Counted from the first letter of the stretch, positions 1 through 7,460 are shown. The stretch is 36,239 nucleotides of DNA from Terriglobia bacterium (GCA_020072565.1 JAIQGI010000054.1:1-36239); one strand, 5' to 3'. Numbers and translations are program-made. Notes: generated by a model not told the origin, from the sequence alone.

Positions 1-28
1 GCGTGAATTGGATGGTGGAACCCGGCAT
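1..28 (-). CDS. start of the next tail gene (possibly tape measure), cut by window edge
   Basis: An ATG at 28-26 follows the frameshifted tail-chaperone stop after three bases, with an AGGTG Shine-Dalgarno-like sequence just upstream. Only nine codons are visible before the window ends. In long-tailed phages the gene downstream of the G/GT pair is normally the tape measure protein. That is inference from order only; no recognisable sequence is present. Confidence 0.3.
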
Positions 29-31
29 GGA

Positions 32-493
32 TCACCTGATAAAGACCGCTGCGAGCCGCGCGGCGATTATGTTGGCTTGAAGTTCGGCCACATGGACTTG
101 CCGCTCATACTGCACGGATTCCAGCGCCGTTATCTGATCAGGAGAAAGGTCGAAAAGGTCCACTTTTGGCAGAAGCCCGATCTCCCAGTTTGAATGGAGA
201 TCCAAGGCGTCGCGCACCAACTCGACATTCTTGGTCGCCTCAAACACCGCTTCAACGTCCCTCTTCGGATACGGGTTCTCTTTCAGACCACACTGCAGGC
301 AGCACCGAGGGTCTTTTTTGAGCAGACCGCAATGACGGAGGTGCGGAGTTTCGTGCCGGATTTCATCCTGGGCTTTCGGGTCGCCGAGGAGCGGGAAGAG
401 GTCGGCAAAACACTCCTCCCGCCCGCACTTGGCATCATCGCGCAACAGCCGATAGCCGCGAAGGCTCTTACCGAGAACCTTCGCGACTAGCCG
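32..493 (-). CDS. tail assembly chaperone, -1 frameshift extension (GT 'T' part)
   Basis: This 153-codon reading frame lies one base back from the upstream chaperone gene and has no good start of its own; the only internal candidate is a TTG at 445 without a convincing Shine-Dalgarno. It is entered at the A AAA AAC heptamer at 499-493, so the fusion product would be about 408 residues (255 from the upstream frame plus 153). The extension has a Cys-rich patch (CCLQCG) in its middle, and its last third is likely helical. In lambda-like phages the longer GT form, made at low ratio, bridges tape measure and tail-tube subunits; position between tail tube and window edge fits. Family assignment rests on gene order and the frameshift signal, not on recognised residues. 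It ends in TGA at 34-32. Confidence 0.75.
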   Translation of the reverse strand, partial: RLVAKVLGKSLRGYRLLRDDAKCGREECFADLFPLLGDPKAQDEIRHETPHLRHCGLLKKDPRCCLQCGLKENPYPKRDVEAVFEATKNVELVRDALDLHSNWEIGLLPKVDLFDLSPDQITALESVQYERQVHVAELQANIIAARLAAVFIR

Positions 494-499
494 TTTTTT
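457..499 (-). promoter_or_regulatory. programmed -1 ribosomal frameshift signal
   Basis: Read on the minus strand: the heptamer A AAA AAC (499-493) is phased exactly with the upstream frame (codons gtA AAA AAC). A 7-nt spacer follows, containing the zero-frame stop TAG (489-487). Then comes a hairpin with 5' arm 485-474 (CGCGAAGGTTCT) pairing with 468-457 (AGAGCCTTCGCG), 12 pairs including one G-U, around a 5-nt loop. Slipping one base back continues as Lys-Lys-Arg-Leu-Val into the downstream open frame. Heptamer, spacer and stem all match the bacterial -1 frameshift pattern. Confidence 0.85.
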
Positions 500-1257
500 A
501 CTGCCACGCGGCTGAAGACGCGGTTAATGAAGAACAGCTTGTCGCTCAGTTGCAGCTTGGGAAGCCATGCATTCTTGTTGGCTTCCGTACAAGGTTGATC
601 GCCGATCAGGTAGCCGCCCAGGCCTGTGAGCAGCGAGTCCGCGAGCTGTTCAATCGTGTCCCAGTTGATGCGCACGATTTGCCGGCGGCCCTTCGTGACT
701 TGTTTGCCGGCGCGCTTGTGGCGGATCCGATCTTCTTCCGTAACCCGGCGGTGCTTGAAACTCACCGGTATGGCCGTCACGGCGTCAAGTTCCGGCACAT
801 AAAGCGGCCGTTTTGCCTTCACTTCCTGCTCTACGCTTCCGAGCACCAGCTTCAACTTGCCCGTGCCCTCCTCACCAGCCACTATCAGATTGCCGTAGCC
901 TTCCGTATAGACGCGGGCTTTGATCTGCGGATTGGCATCCAGCCAGGCGAGCATCTCTTCCTTTGTGGCCTCGCCCTCAATGCCCTGGATGCCGCGGAAG
1001 TGCTTCGTGACAAATGCCCTCACGCCGACATCATCACCGGCTTCCAGTTCTGTTTCATCCGGCATGTCGGAGGCCTTGGTCTTGGGCATCAGGTCGTCAA
1101 GGAATGCCTTGACCTCATGCGCGCCGGTCTGCGCGTCCATGGCGAAGTAGCCCATAACATCCTGGCCGCCCTGCTCAAACTGCAGCGGGAAGATCACCTC
1201 GTCTCCCGAAAGCTCGTAGAACACTCCATCCTGCTTGATAACTGCGACGTTTCCCAC
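487..1257 (-). CDS. tail assembly chaperone (G-like), zero-frame product
   Basis: 256-residue protein with a GTG start at 1257 and a TAGGAG Shine-Dalgarno 7 nt upstream. It ends ..VAVKNG with TAG directly after the frameshift heptamer. It lies after the tail-tube genes and before the (unseen) tape measure gene, the canonical place for lambda G-type chaperones that coat the tape measure during tail assembly. It is larger than lambda G (about 140 residues). The N-terminal third is acidic (GDEVIFPLQFEQGG), and a basic stretch (KHRRVTEEDRIRHKRAGKQ) near residue 170 is followed by a helical region. The assignment rests on position and the frameshift; I do not recognise a family signature in the residues. 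Confidence 0.7.
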   Translation of the reverse strand: MGNVAVIKQDGVFYELSGDEVIFPLQFEQGGQDVMGYFAMDAQTGAHEVKAFLDDLMPKTKASDMPDETELEAGDDVGVRAFVTKHFRGIQGIEGEATKEEMLAWLDANPQIKARVYTEGYGNLIVAGEEGTGKLKLVLGSVEQEVKAKRPLYVPELDAVTAIPVSFKHRRVTEEDRIRHKRAGKQVTKGRRQIVRINWDTIEQLADSLLTGLGGYLIGDQPCTEANKNAWLPKLQLSDKLFFINRVFSRVAVKNG

Positions 1258-1459
1258 GTGAAACTCCTAAGATCAAAAGCCCGGAGGATCTCCCCGAACC
1301 CATTTCTGGTTGCAAGTGCTGAAACTAAAACAGCCTGCGCCGGGCATGAGCCTGCCCGCCGTTCAATGCCATCCCCCGCGGGGTGCGATTTAAAATGCAA
1401 CTGGCGTGGACTGCCTGCCGTAAGAAGAAGGGGTGCAATTATCAAGGGAGAGCCACACC

Positions 1460-2389
1460 GTGACTTTGAGAACACGTATTGTTCTCCTCATCCTGGGCCT
1501 GGTCGCCACTGCTTCTTTCATTCTTCTTCCCGGCATCTCCAATAGTCCCATCAGCCTCTGGGCCTCCCGCAAGAGCACCATCACCACAAGGTCAGCATCA
1601 GCCGCAAAGTCACCATTAGCCGCAAGCTCAACTTTGAGCAGGGTATCTGCCCTCTCGTCGAGCTCGGAGTCACATGACGTTCTGTCCGGTGCACCCTGGA
1701 CCATTCTCCGGAGAACCGCCCCAAACCAGCGCACCCATGATCCCAACGCGACTTCGATTTTGATGCCGTTCTGGCAGCGGCTTTTGGACGAGTCTTCACC
1801 CCAAGCCCGTGAGCTGTTCGAAACTGGGTTGGCTTATTTGCGAAGCGGCAAATATGGCGAAGCCAGGCTTTCCTTCCAAACTCTCGTTCGAGCTTATTCT
1901 GGCGATAAAGCGGAACCTCTGGGTTATTGGGCGATCGCGCTTAGCCATTATAGAGAGGGCGGAGACGAAAACCTCCTCCTTGCATTGGATGATTTCAGGA
2001 ATTACTTGCTCTTCTTCCCTAACGACCCGAACCTGCAAGAACTTGCAGAAGCCGCGCAAATAGACACGACGGTTATCTATCGTGAACTGATGGATTCTTC
2101 CCTGACCGAGGAGACGAAGCTAGGTGCGACCAGGACAAGCCTTCAAGCGCTAACGCAGTTTCTAAATGGATATCCCAACAGCCCAAGTTCTGACTTGGCA
2201 AAAACTCAGGTGGCACAAATTAAGCAGTTTCTGCCAGCCGGCAGTGCGCCGACCATCGTCCTTAGGATGATGCGTGTCTTTCCAAACTCGACGCAGGGCG
2301 CCCCGATTGAGCAATATTTGGTAAGCGGGCAGGTAAACACGTCGGTTATAGCAATCAAGATCGTCACTCAAAACCAAAACCAAAAGTAA
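1460..2389 (+). CDS. membrane-anchored TPR-like protein (BamD/YfiO-like repeats)
   Basis: 309 residues from the GTG at 1460, chosen because AAGGGAG lies about 9 nt upstream and the product then begins with a basic residue and a 20-residue hydrophobic segment (IVLLILGLVATASFILLPG): a signal anchor or signal peptide. A Ser/Thr/Ala-rich linker (about 30-75) follows, then helical repeats with TPR character (ARELFETGLAYLRSGKYGEA; ALDDFRNYLLFFPNDP; ALTQFLNGYPNSPSSDLAK) like those of BamD-type periplasmic scaffolds. It lacks the Cys of a lipobox near the N terminus. It is on the opposite strand to all neighbouring tail genes, between tail tube and tail chaperone, so it is probably an acquired (moron) or host-derived gene with its own transcription. 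Function unknown beyond a protein-interaction role. Confidence 0.6.
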   Translation: MTLRTRIVLLILGLVATASFILLPGISNSPISLWASRKSTITTRSASAAKSPLAASSTLSRVSALSSSSESHDVLSGAPWTILRRTAPNQRTHDPNATSILMPFWQRLLDESSPQARELFETGLAYLRSGKYGEARLSFQTLVRAYSGDKAEPLGYWAIALSHYREGGDENLLLALDDFRNYLLFFPNDPNLQELAEAAQIDTTVIYRELMDSSLTEETKLGATRTSLQALTQFLNGYPNSPSSDLAKTQVAQIKQFLPAGSAPTIVLRMMRVFPNSTQGAPIEQYLVSGQVNTSVIAIKIVTQNQNQK

Positions 2390-2438
2390 AGGTCCTTCGC
2401 CTCCGAGCCCAACCTCCTGAAATATCAGTAGCGTTCCC

Positions 2439-2852
2439 TTAGTTCGTGCTTCTCGTAATCGGCGTGTTGATGCCGATGTTGATCGTCAGCTCCTCGGCAG
2501 TGCCGACCGCACCGGAAATCAACGGGATCTGGCCCATGAAGCCTGAGAAGGAAAACTCCGGGTTATCTACGGCTTTGACTGCACGTTTGCGCCGCATGAT
2601 GAACGGAACGAGTTGGCCGCGGGTATTCCACAAAAGTTCGTCCACGCTGCCTGCGCCGTAATTCTTGAACATCTTCGCGCTCGCCGTGGGCTTCTCCAGG
2701 CCAGGCACATAGACGTGGCAGCTGTCGCCGCTCGCCGTCGACTCGATCTCATCGAGGGCGAAGTTGAGCTGGATCTCCGATACCTGATCGGAGATGTCAT
2801 TCCCGTCCACACTGAGGAACGGATCTTTGATGACTTCGACCACAGCGGTCAT
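2439..2852 (-). CDS. second, short tail-tube paralogue
   Basis: 137 residues from the ATG at 2852; GGAGG sits 8 nt upstream, so the start is preferred over an in-frame codon further out. The N-terminal about 75 residues align by eye with the next gene (2924-3616): both begin MTA-V-IKD, then a G-D-S beta turn, DS-HV--PGL-K-T and a GxGxVDExL motif. The second half is shorter (NPEFSFSGFMGQIP and a beta-rich tail). Two adjacent tube-like genes suggest a major tube protein plus a minor variant, or a duplication in progress. Tube proteins form the hexameric rings of the non-contractile tail. It ends in TAA. Confidence 0.6.
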   Translation of the reverse strand: MTAVVEVIKDPFLSVDGNDISDQVSEIQLNFALDEIESTASGDSCHVYVPGLEKPTASAKMFKNYGAGSVDELLWNTRGQLVPFIMRRKRAVKAVDNPEFSFSGFMGQIPLISGAVGTAEELTINIGINTPITRSTN

Positions 2853-2870
2853 TGGAAACTCCTCCAAAAA

Positions 2871-2896
2871 TGAAAAAAGCCCGGATCTCTCCAGGC
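2871..2896 (-). terminator. hairpin with U-run between the two tail-tube genes
   Basis: On the minus strand GCCTGG (2896-2891) pairs with CCGGGC (2884-2879), one G-U pair, around a 6-nt loop, followed at once by six T residues and then a second T-rich stretch running into the Shine-Dalgarno of the next gene. It has the form of an intrinsic terminator and would reduce transcription from the first tube gene into the second. Confidence 0.6.
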
Positions 2897-2923
2897 CTCG
2901 TTAATGGTCCACTCCTCACCGTT

Positions 2924-3616
2924 CTATGCGATACCAGCCACCACGAACACCGTGCTCGGACCGACTGCCGTTATGACTGCACGCCATTGAGCGCCGGCAA
3001 TAGGGCCGTCTACTACCCTGTAAAGCGATCCCGGGCCTGCTGTCTGCTCAAACGTGATCTTGTCGGCGCCGTCAATCTGAATGGAACCGCTCGCACTGCC
3101 GTCAAAGACATGCAGGGCAGCATACATCTTCGATCCAGCAGGAACCGCCCCGAGGTTATATGCCGTTCCTTGATGCGCGCCATCGGCGAGCGTTGCCTTC
3201 GCCATGAGAATCGTGCCGCGAATCACTGCGCCGCCCGCCTGGCTCATATTGAAGTCAAAGCTCGGCAATTCTCCCACGGCCATACGCGGCGCATAGCTCG
3301 AACCCCACGCCTTCGTGAAGTAGGCGATCTCTCCCGCCAGGCCGCCCTTCTGCGTTACAGAAACGGGAACGCCGGCCTTGCCCAGCCGCGCCGCCAGCGT
3401 CTCATCCACAAGCCCCTCGCCGAAGCTGACGAATCCCTTCTGATTCAATGTCACCTTGGACAGCCCCGGAGCGTTGACATGCGCACTATCCGGGAACGTG
3501 GTGCATTCCTTCATGTCAAATTCCAGAGTGAGGTTTACCTCGTTCTCGTCTCCACTCAGGTCCACGCCGCCCAGGTACACCTTGCGGTCCTTGATGATGT
3601 TGACAATCGCTGTCAT
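2924..3616 (-). CDS. major tail tube protein
   Basis: 230 residues from the ATG at 3616, with TAGGAGG six nt upstream. It is rich in beta-strand-like alternation and Gly/Ala (GELPSFDFNMSQAGG, VRGTILMAK), with short turns, as expected for tube subunits of long-tailed phages. It follows the tail terminator and precedes the tail chaperone, the usual place of the major tail protein. Its N-terminal region is related to the adjacent 137-residue protein. No Ig-like decoration domain is obvious, though the last 90 residues (from about VPAGSKMYAAL) look like an extra beta domain. Identification is from order, length and the duplicated pattern. It ends in TAG. Confidence 0.65.
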   Translation of the reverse strand: MTAIVNIIKDRKVYLGGVDLSGDENEVNLTLEFDMKECTTFPDSAHVNAPGLSKVTLNQKGFVSFGEGLVDETLAARLGKAGVPVSVTQKGGLAGEIAYFTKAWGSSYAPRMAVGELPSFDFNMSQAGGAVIRGTILMAKATLADGAHQGTAYNLGAVPAGSKMYAALHVFDGSASGSIQIDGADKITFEQTAGPGSLYRVVDGPIAGAQWRAVITAVGPSTVFVVAGIA

Positions 3617-3625
3617 CCCGCCCTC

Positions 3626-3880
3626 CTAGAAAATAGTCCCGCAAGACCTGCATGCCTCTCTGCCGTCCGACGTTGGAACGTGAAACTCAGGCTTCGACCC
3701 GCACTTGGGGCATACCTTTGGCAGTTCAATCCCCGGATCTTCCTCCTGTTGGTGTTTCAGGGCGGCCCGAAGCGAGTGAATCTCGGCCACCAGGGCTTGC
3801 GCAGAGGCAGCGGCCGCCTCCGCCGAGGCTTCGAGCGCTCGTAGATGTGCCGCTGTCAGACTCGTGTGACCTCTCGTCAT
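3626..3880 (-). CDS. small coiled-coil plus zinc-ribbon protein
   Basis: 84 residues. The ATG (3880-3878) overlaps the TGA of the tail-terminator gene as ATGA, so translation is probably coupled. Residues 8-45 form an Ala/Glu/Leu-rich helix (RALEASAEAAAASAQALVAE). Residues 57-81 carry two Cys pairs, CPKCGS and CRSCG, which would bind one zinc. Small zinc-ribbon proteins are frequent in phage late operons without a known role; here it sits between tail terminator and tail tube. Function not assigned. Confidence 0.6.
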   Translation of the reverse strand: MTRGHTSLTAAHLRALEASAEAAAASAQALVAEIHSLRAALKHQQEEDPGIELPKVCPKCGSKPEFHVPTSDGREACRSCGTIF

Positions 3881-4269
3881 AATGTGGTGCGTTCCTTTAA
3901 GACCTCGAAGTTGCAGGCAAAGACCGTGCGGCCCTGCTCGTCCCGCCGCAACACAAACGGCTCATCCAGCGCGGCGATCCATACGTAGCGCGTATCGTTC
4001 AAGGTTTGGTCCGCCAGGCCGTCGAGTAGTTGCTTGATCCCTTCGATCTTCAGACGGCCGGCCTCGTAGTCTGAATCCCGGACCTCGATCTGGAATCTGG
4101 GCTGCTCCGCCGCGACCCCCCCGGACGTTCTGATCGGCGCCTGACCGCGATATTCAAAAACTGCAATTGCCGCATCCGGCATCTCTGGAAGATCCGATTT
4201 GAACAAGTCTTCGCCCTCTGTGCCGTAATCGTTTTCGGCCAGATACCCACAGATGTCATCAAGCAGCAT
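3877..4269 (-). CDS. tail terminator / minor capsid-like protein
   Basis: 130 residues from the ATG at 4269. The pattern of an N-terminal helix (LLDDICGYLAENDYGTEGED), a central FEYRGQAP beta segment, 'RFQIEVRD' strand, 'YEAGRLKIEGIKQLLDGL' helix and a final strand 'VFACNFEVLKE' is typical of the family that caps the tail tube (phage minor capsid / gpU-like terminators). Position between the HK97 gp10-like gene and the tail-tube genes agrees. It would act as the hexameric ring joining head connector to tail. Confidence 0.6.
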   Translation of the reverse strand: MLLDDICGYLAENDYGTEGEDLFKSDLPEMPDAAIAVFEYRGQAPIRTSGGVAAEQPRFQIEVRDSDYEAGRLKIEGIKQLLDGLADQTLNDTRYVWIAALDEPFVLRRDEQGRTVFACNFEVLKERTTL

Positions 4270-4281
4270 TGGTGGTCTCTC

Positions 4282-4734
4282 TTACCTTGGGAAGTTTTTC
4301 TGAACTTCGATCTCGATCTCTTCTGCTATCGTGCCATCGAGTTTCGGCCATGCCTCGTTGATCGGGTCTTCGAGAAACTTCGCCTTTCCGGACGGATGCT
4401 TGGCCGCAAGGTTTTCGTGGACATGTTCTGCATATCCCACCTGCTCCGGCGGCTGTCTTCCTGAGTGAATCCCGACGTGGGTCCCGCTCCCCGCCGGGCC
4501 GCCGTACCCTCCGACGATGGTGACCACGCTGCCCGCAATGACCGGCTTCTGGACGTGCCCCGTTGATTTCAAGGCTCCCGTATCAACCGGACATTCCTTT
4601 TTCGACTGAGTCATTACCTCTTCGTACCAGCCATAGGCGCCGCGCGCTACCGCCTCGGCCTGCCCGCGCTCGAGCTTCTGCAGGCCAGTGATGGCCTGAG
4701 TCAGGCCGACAAACTCGCCTTTGAACTCAATCAC
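4282..4734 (-). CDS. HK97 gp10-like head-tail/tail completion protein
   Basis: 150 residues from the GTG at 4734 (GGAGAG upstream), giving an MIEFKGEFVGL start; longer in-frame starts lie inside the upstream gene. The hallmark is the 'CPVDTGALKSTGHV' segment near residue 55, the conserved VDTGxLxxS motif of HK97-gp10-like proteins, then 'GYAEHVHE' (the Y-A-x-x-x-E/H motif) and a C-terminal helix. The start overlaps the preceding stop by 8 bases. Likely role: joining of head connector and tail. It ends in TAA. Confidence 0.75.
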   Translation of the reverse strand: MIEFKGEFVGLTQAITGLQKLERGQAEAVARGAYGWYEEVMTQSKKECPVDTGALKSTGHVQKPVIAGSVVTIVGGYGGPAGSGTHVGIHSGRQPPEQVGYAEHVHENLAAKHPSGKAKFLEDPINEAWPKLDGTIAEEIEIEVQKNFPR

Positions 4735-5089
4735 GTCTCTCTCCGAACCAAACCTCAACAGCATATGGTTGCCCATCGCTATCGAGAGTCGCCTGAACAT
4801 CGACAATGGGAAGCCGTGAGCCATCAGGCAAGGTGAATACGTCCGTTGGTTTGACCGTCACGTTTTCCGGGATGATGATCTGGGTGCGGCTGACAAGCTC
4901 GGTGCCATCCGCCAGTCTTCGGCGCCGCTCACGATTGACAATCAGCGCCTTCCTGGCCACGGGATCGTTGTACTCAGGCTTCCCGTACCCCGATCTTCCT
5001 TTGAGGGTCTGATGCTGCACGGTGGCGAGCAAACCCTGGACGGTCCGCTTCGCCGTAGCTACAAAATCATGGATGAGTTTTGAGTTCAT
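4727..5089 (-). CDS. head-closure / head-tail joining protein
   Basis: 120 residues from the ATG at 5089, three bases after the upstream stop. The C-terminal half is a small beta-barrel-like sequence: 'SRTQIIIPENVTVKPTDVFTLPDGSRLPIVDVQ' contains the 'V.P.D.F.LPDG...I..V' pattern seen in head-closure (gp16/HK97 gp7-type) proteins. The N-terminal basic region (FVATAKRTVQGLL, NRERRRRLADG) is likely helical. Gene order, after the connector-like gene and before the gp10-like gene, is canonical. No direct functional residue can be named. Confidence 0.55.
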   Translation of the reverse strand: MNSKLIHDFVATAKRTVQGLLATVQHQTLKGRSGYGKPEYNDPVARKALIVNRERRRRLADGTELVSRTQIIIPENVTVKPTDVFTLPDGSRLPIVDVQATLDSDGQPYAVEVWFGERRD

Positions 5090-5091
5090 CG

Positions 5092-5643
5092 TCAGGCTCG
5101 CACCAGATTGATCATGCCGCTTGACCCGTACTTGCGCTCTCCCCAGAGGGAGATCATCTCGTACACGGCCTCGGGAATGACGCGGCGCTTCGGAGAATTG
5201 TTTTGGTTAAAGCCGACCTTGACCGGACCAACGGAAACGTCGCCCAAGCCCTCGGTCGATAGCTCGGCAGTCCGATCATTTGCAATCAGGTACATCGCGA
5301 GCTCCGCCTGCGCGTCCTTCAGCGCCTGGGGGATCTCGCTGTCAGAGAGAAGGCGGCCAACTCCGTCATAAAGGCCGCTGTCTATCGGATCGCCGTCGTA
5401 CATGCCGATGCGAGGCCACTGAAGCGCCTGATTTTCTGGGTCGGTCGGGTAGCCTTCCCACGCGATCTGCCTGTCGAGCAGCCGGGCCGCCCAAAGTAAC
5501 GCCTTGGTCTTTGTCTCGGGCGTCGCTGCATCCCAATCGTTCGTATGCAGCCGGGTCTCGTGATAGGCATTCGCCTCATCAAGCGAACAGTACGAGTTTG
5601 AGTCCGACCCGCCAGGAGTCGCTTTAATTTCCGGGATCGCCAC
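5092..5643 (-). CDS. head-tail connector (DnaT-like fold family)
   Basis: 183 residues from a GTG at 5643 with GAGGTGA upstream. The opening 'GGSDSNSYCSLDEANAYHETR', 'TKTKALLWAARLLDR' and later 'ALKDAQAELAMYLIAND' helices, and the closing 'RRVIPEAVYEMISLW' motif, are the pattern of a family often labelled 'putative DnaT-like' in databases. These proteins sit after the capsid gene and are structurally head-tail connector adaptors. It would form the ring below the portal. Its place between the coat gene and the head-closure gene supports this over a replication role. Confidence 0.7.
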   Translation of the reverse strand: MAIPEIKATPGGSDSNSYCSLDEANAYHETRLHTNDWDAATPETKTKALLWAARLLDRQIAWEGYPTDPENQALQWPRIGMYDGDPIDSGLYDGVGRLLSDSEIPQALKDAQAELAMYLIANDRTAELSTEGLGDVSVGPVKVGFNQNNSPKRRVIPEAVYEMISLWGERKYGSSGMINLVRA

Positions 5644-5651
5644 GTCTCACC

Positions 5652-5813
5652 TCAGTAGGTGCTGATCACCTTGGCGCCACGCTTTATGCGGCGCTTGTCT
5701 TGCCTGGTCGGATTCGGTTCAACCTCGATGCCGCCGACTTTATAGGCCAGACGGATCAAGAGTCTTGCCAGATGCATCCTGATTCTCGTCGTGCGGGAGA
5801 GCTTCACCGCCAT
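5652..5813 (-). CDS. small basic phage protein, start uncertain
   Basis: 53 residues if read from the ATG at 5813; other ATGs at 5819 and near 5777 are possible and none has a strong Shine-Dalgarno. It is very basic (RTTRIRMHLARLLIRLAYKVGG, RQDKRRIKRGAK) and overlaps the end of the preceding gene by about 70 bases in another frame. No family recognised. It fills the space before the connector gene, which suggests a real small gene, but codon evidence is weak. Confidence 0.4.
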   Translation of the reverse strand: MAVKLSRTTRIRMHLARLLIRLAYKVGGIEVEPNPTRQDKRRIKRGAKVISTY

Positions 5814-6135
5814 GTTCATTCTCGGGTTTGATGTCGGTTTGATCGCCTTCACTCAGGTTTGCCCCTTTCCGTTTTTTCGCTGCCCTTGCTGCTGCTTTGG
5901 CTGTTTTTCTGGCAATGGACTCCACCGCCCCCTCAAGCCCAGGAATCGGCGGGGTCTCTGGCCGTTGGCCGTCCTTTGCCGGCTCTTCTTCAGCCTGCTC
6001 TGGTTCTTTGGCAGTCCCGGGTTTCTTGTCGCGGTCCTCCCAGCGCACATAGCGCGGGTCCTTCCCAATGTCCCTCTCGTCCAGCAATAGAAACTCGCCG
6101 GGCTTCTTCCAGTTCACAATCTCTATCAGGGCCAT
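5740..6135 (-). CDS. hypothetical head protein with charged, Lys/Ala-rich middle
   Basis: 131 residues from the ATG at 6135, four bases after TAGGAG. The N terminus is compact (MALIEIVNWKKPGEFLLLDERD), followed by a long Glu/Pro/Lys/Ala-rich segment (EPEQAEEEPAKDGQ; IARKTAKAAARAAKKRKG) that is probably unstructured or helical. It lies directly after the coat gene, where small decoration, head-fibre or unassigned proteins are common. I do not recognise the family. It ends in TAA inside the next small ORF. Confidence 0.55.
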   Translation of the reverse strand: MALIEIVNWKKPGEFLLLDERDIGKDPRYVRWEDRDKKPGTAKEPEQAEEEPAKDGQRPETPPIPGLEGAVESIARKTAKAAARAAKKRKGANLSEGDQTDIKPENEHGGEALPHDENQDASGKTLDPSGL

Positions 6136-6153
6136 GAGCCTCCTAAAATGAAA

Positions 6154-6178
6154 GTGGGGCCGCACGGAGCAACCCCAC
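6154..6178 (-). terminator. hairpin between coat gene and next gene
   Basis: GTGGGG (6154-6159) and CCCCAC (6173-6178) form a perfect 6-bp stem. On the transcribed minus strand it is followed by TTTCATTTTAGGAG, that is, a short T-rich stretch and then the Shine-Dalgarno of the 6135 gene. It may be a weak terminator or an RNA-processing/stability element. Confidence 0.5.
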
Positions 6179-6195
6179 CATCAACAGCAGATAAA

Positions 6196-7332
6196 CTACG
6201 CGGCGTCGCGCAGACGAACGCCCATGTTGCAATTGAGCACCTTCATCCCATACAGGACATCGAGCGCGACCTTGATCGTGCTGTCGTCGCCTTCGTACCA
6301 GATTCGGGAACGGAGCGCCAAGCCGGTAATCGGGTCGGTGATCGTGGAAATGCGCGCGCCCAGGTTGTTGCCGGCCTCGGTCAACGGAGCCATCGCGAGC
6401 GCAATCGCATTGCGGTGGAAACCGATACTCTCGCTGAAGTTGCCCACGATGACCTTCACCACTTGTGCATTGGTAACGGCCAACTGCAAACCGGGCTCAA
6501 TCTTCAACGTAATCGCACCGGCATTGGCGGTCGCATCCTCGGTTATCACATACTTCTGGGTGTGACCCGTGATCTCCAAGACATCGCCAACCTTGACCGT
6601 GCCGGCGGCGGTCAGACCGTCTACGTTGATGGTCTTCGTGCCTGCAGCATATCCAGGGGCATTGGCAATCGCGCCATCGGGATCGGCACAAGCACCGCCG
6701 GTGTGGGTATTGACGTTCTGGTTCGCGAACACCTCGAACCCGAACTTCTGGCCCAGGGTCCCGCGCATCTGGGTCTGAACGCCGGCATCACCGGCGCCGG
6801 ATGCCTGAGAAAACGCAGCCAAGTTCAAGAACTCGCCCTCCAGCGTCCCGTTGAGCATCATGTGCAGGTCGTCCATCGGCACCTTGTTGTTGAAGAGCAC
6901 CGTCCTAGACGCAGTGATATCGGCAACGGCAGCCGGTCCAGTCGCGACCACATAGAACGGGAATAGCTTGTACAGCGCGGCCAACTTCTGATCGATGTCG
7001 TCCGCCAGCGCGTAAGCCGCGGGCCGGATGTGATCGTTGATGATCTTCTCGGTCGTGAAGGTCAACTCCTTGTCGGTCAAAGCGAACTTCACTTCACGCC
7101 AGAAGTTCAAAGCGATCTGCACCTCGCCCGTCTTGATGTCCTGTGCGGTGGACGGAGCGTCCTGAGCGGCGAACGTGCTCGGGATGGAAATGGAAATAAC
7201 AGAACCCTTCTGCTGAGGGCTTTTGTCATAGCCGCGATAGACACGGCCGGCCATCCCCAGGGCCTTTTCCAGGGCGATCAAGCCTTCCTGGGCGTAAAAC
7301 AGGGGATCGTATACGGAAAGAACGTTACCCAT
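6196..7332 (-). CDS. major capsid protein, P22 coat-like
   Basis: 378 residues from the ATG at 7332 (GAGGAG 9 nt upstream). The N-terminal pattern 'ALEKALGMAGRVYRGYD', 'KGSVISISIPSTF' and 'VQIALNFWREVKFALTDKE' is that of the P22 gp5-type coat family, with HK97 fold. An insertion around residues 220-320 (GTKTINVDGLTAAGTVKVGD.. then ..KYVITEDATANAGAITLKI) matches the extra beta-rich I-domain of that family. It ends '..NCNMGVRLRDAA' and TAG. It assembles about 400 copies into the icosahedral head with the neighbouring scaffold. Length is close to the usual 390-430 residues. Confidence 0.85.
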   Translation of the reverse strand: MGNVLSVYDPLFYAQEGLIALEKALGMAGRVYRGYDKSPQQKGSVISISIPSTFAAQDAPSTAQDIKTGEVQIALNFWREVKFALTDKELTFTTEKIINDHIRPAAYALADDIDQKLAALYKLFPFYVVATGPAAVADITASRTVLFNNKVPMDDLHMMLNGTLEGEFLNLAAFSQASGAGDAGVQTQMRGTLGQKFGFEVFANQNVNTHTGGACADPDGAIANAPGYAAGTKTINVDGLTAAGTVKVGDVLEITGHTQKYVITEDATANAGAITLKIEPGLQLAVTNAQVVKVIVGNFSESIGFHRNAIALAMAPLTEAGNNLGARISTITDPITGLALRSRIWYEGDDSTIKVALDVLYGMKVLNCNMGVRLRDAA

Positions 7333-7460
7333 TGCTACTTGCTCCTCGAATGTGATGTGCTTCTCTTCACGGCACACCGATCCCCGGTGCTTCATCACCA
7401 GGACCATCCCGGTCCTCGGTTTCCAGAAGCGCGGCCGTATCTGTGAAGCGATTGAAACGA

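Noticed and set aside
550-1545. 331-codon plus-strand frame opposite the tail chaperone gene
   Set aside because: Shadow of the minus-strand gene; Arg/Cys/His-rich, no domain, and the opposite frame has Shine-Dalgarno, gene order and frameshift support.
2852-3844. 330-codon plus-strand frame opposite tail-tube genes
   Set aside because: Antisense shadow with low-quality composition; the minus strand has two paralogous tail proteins.
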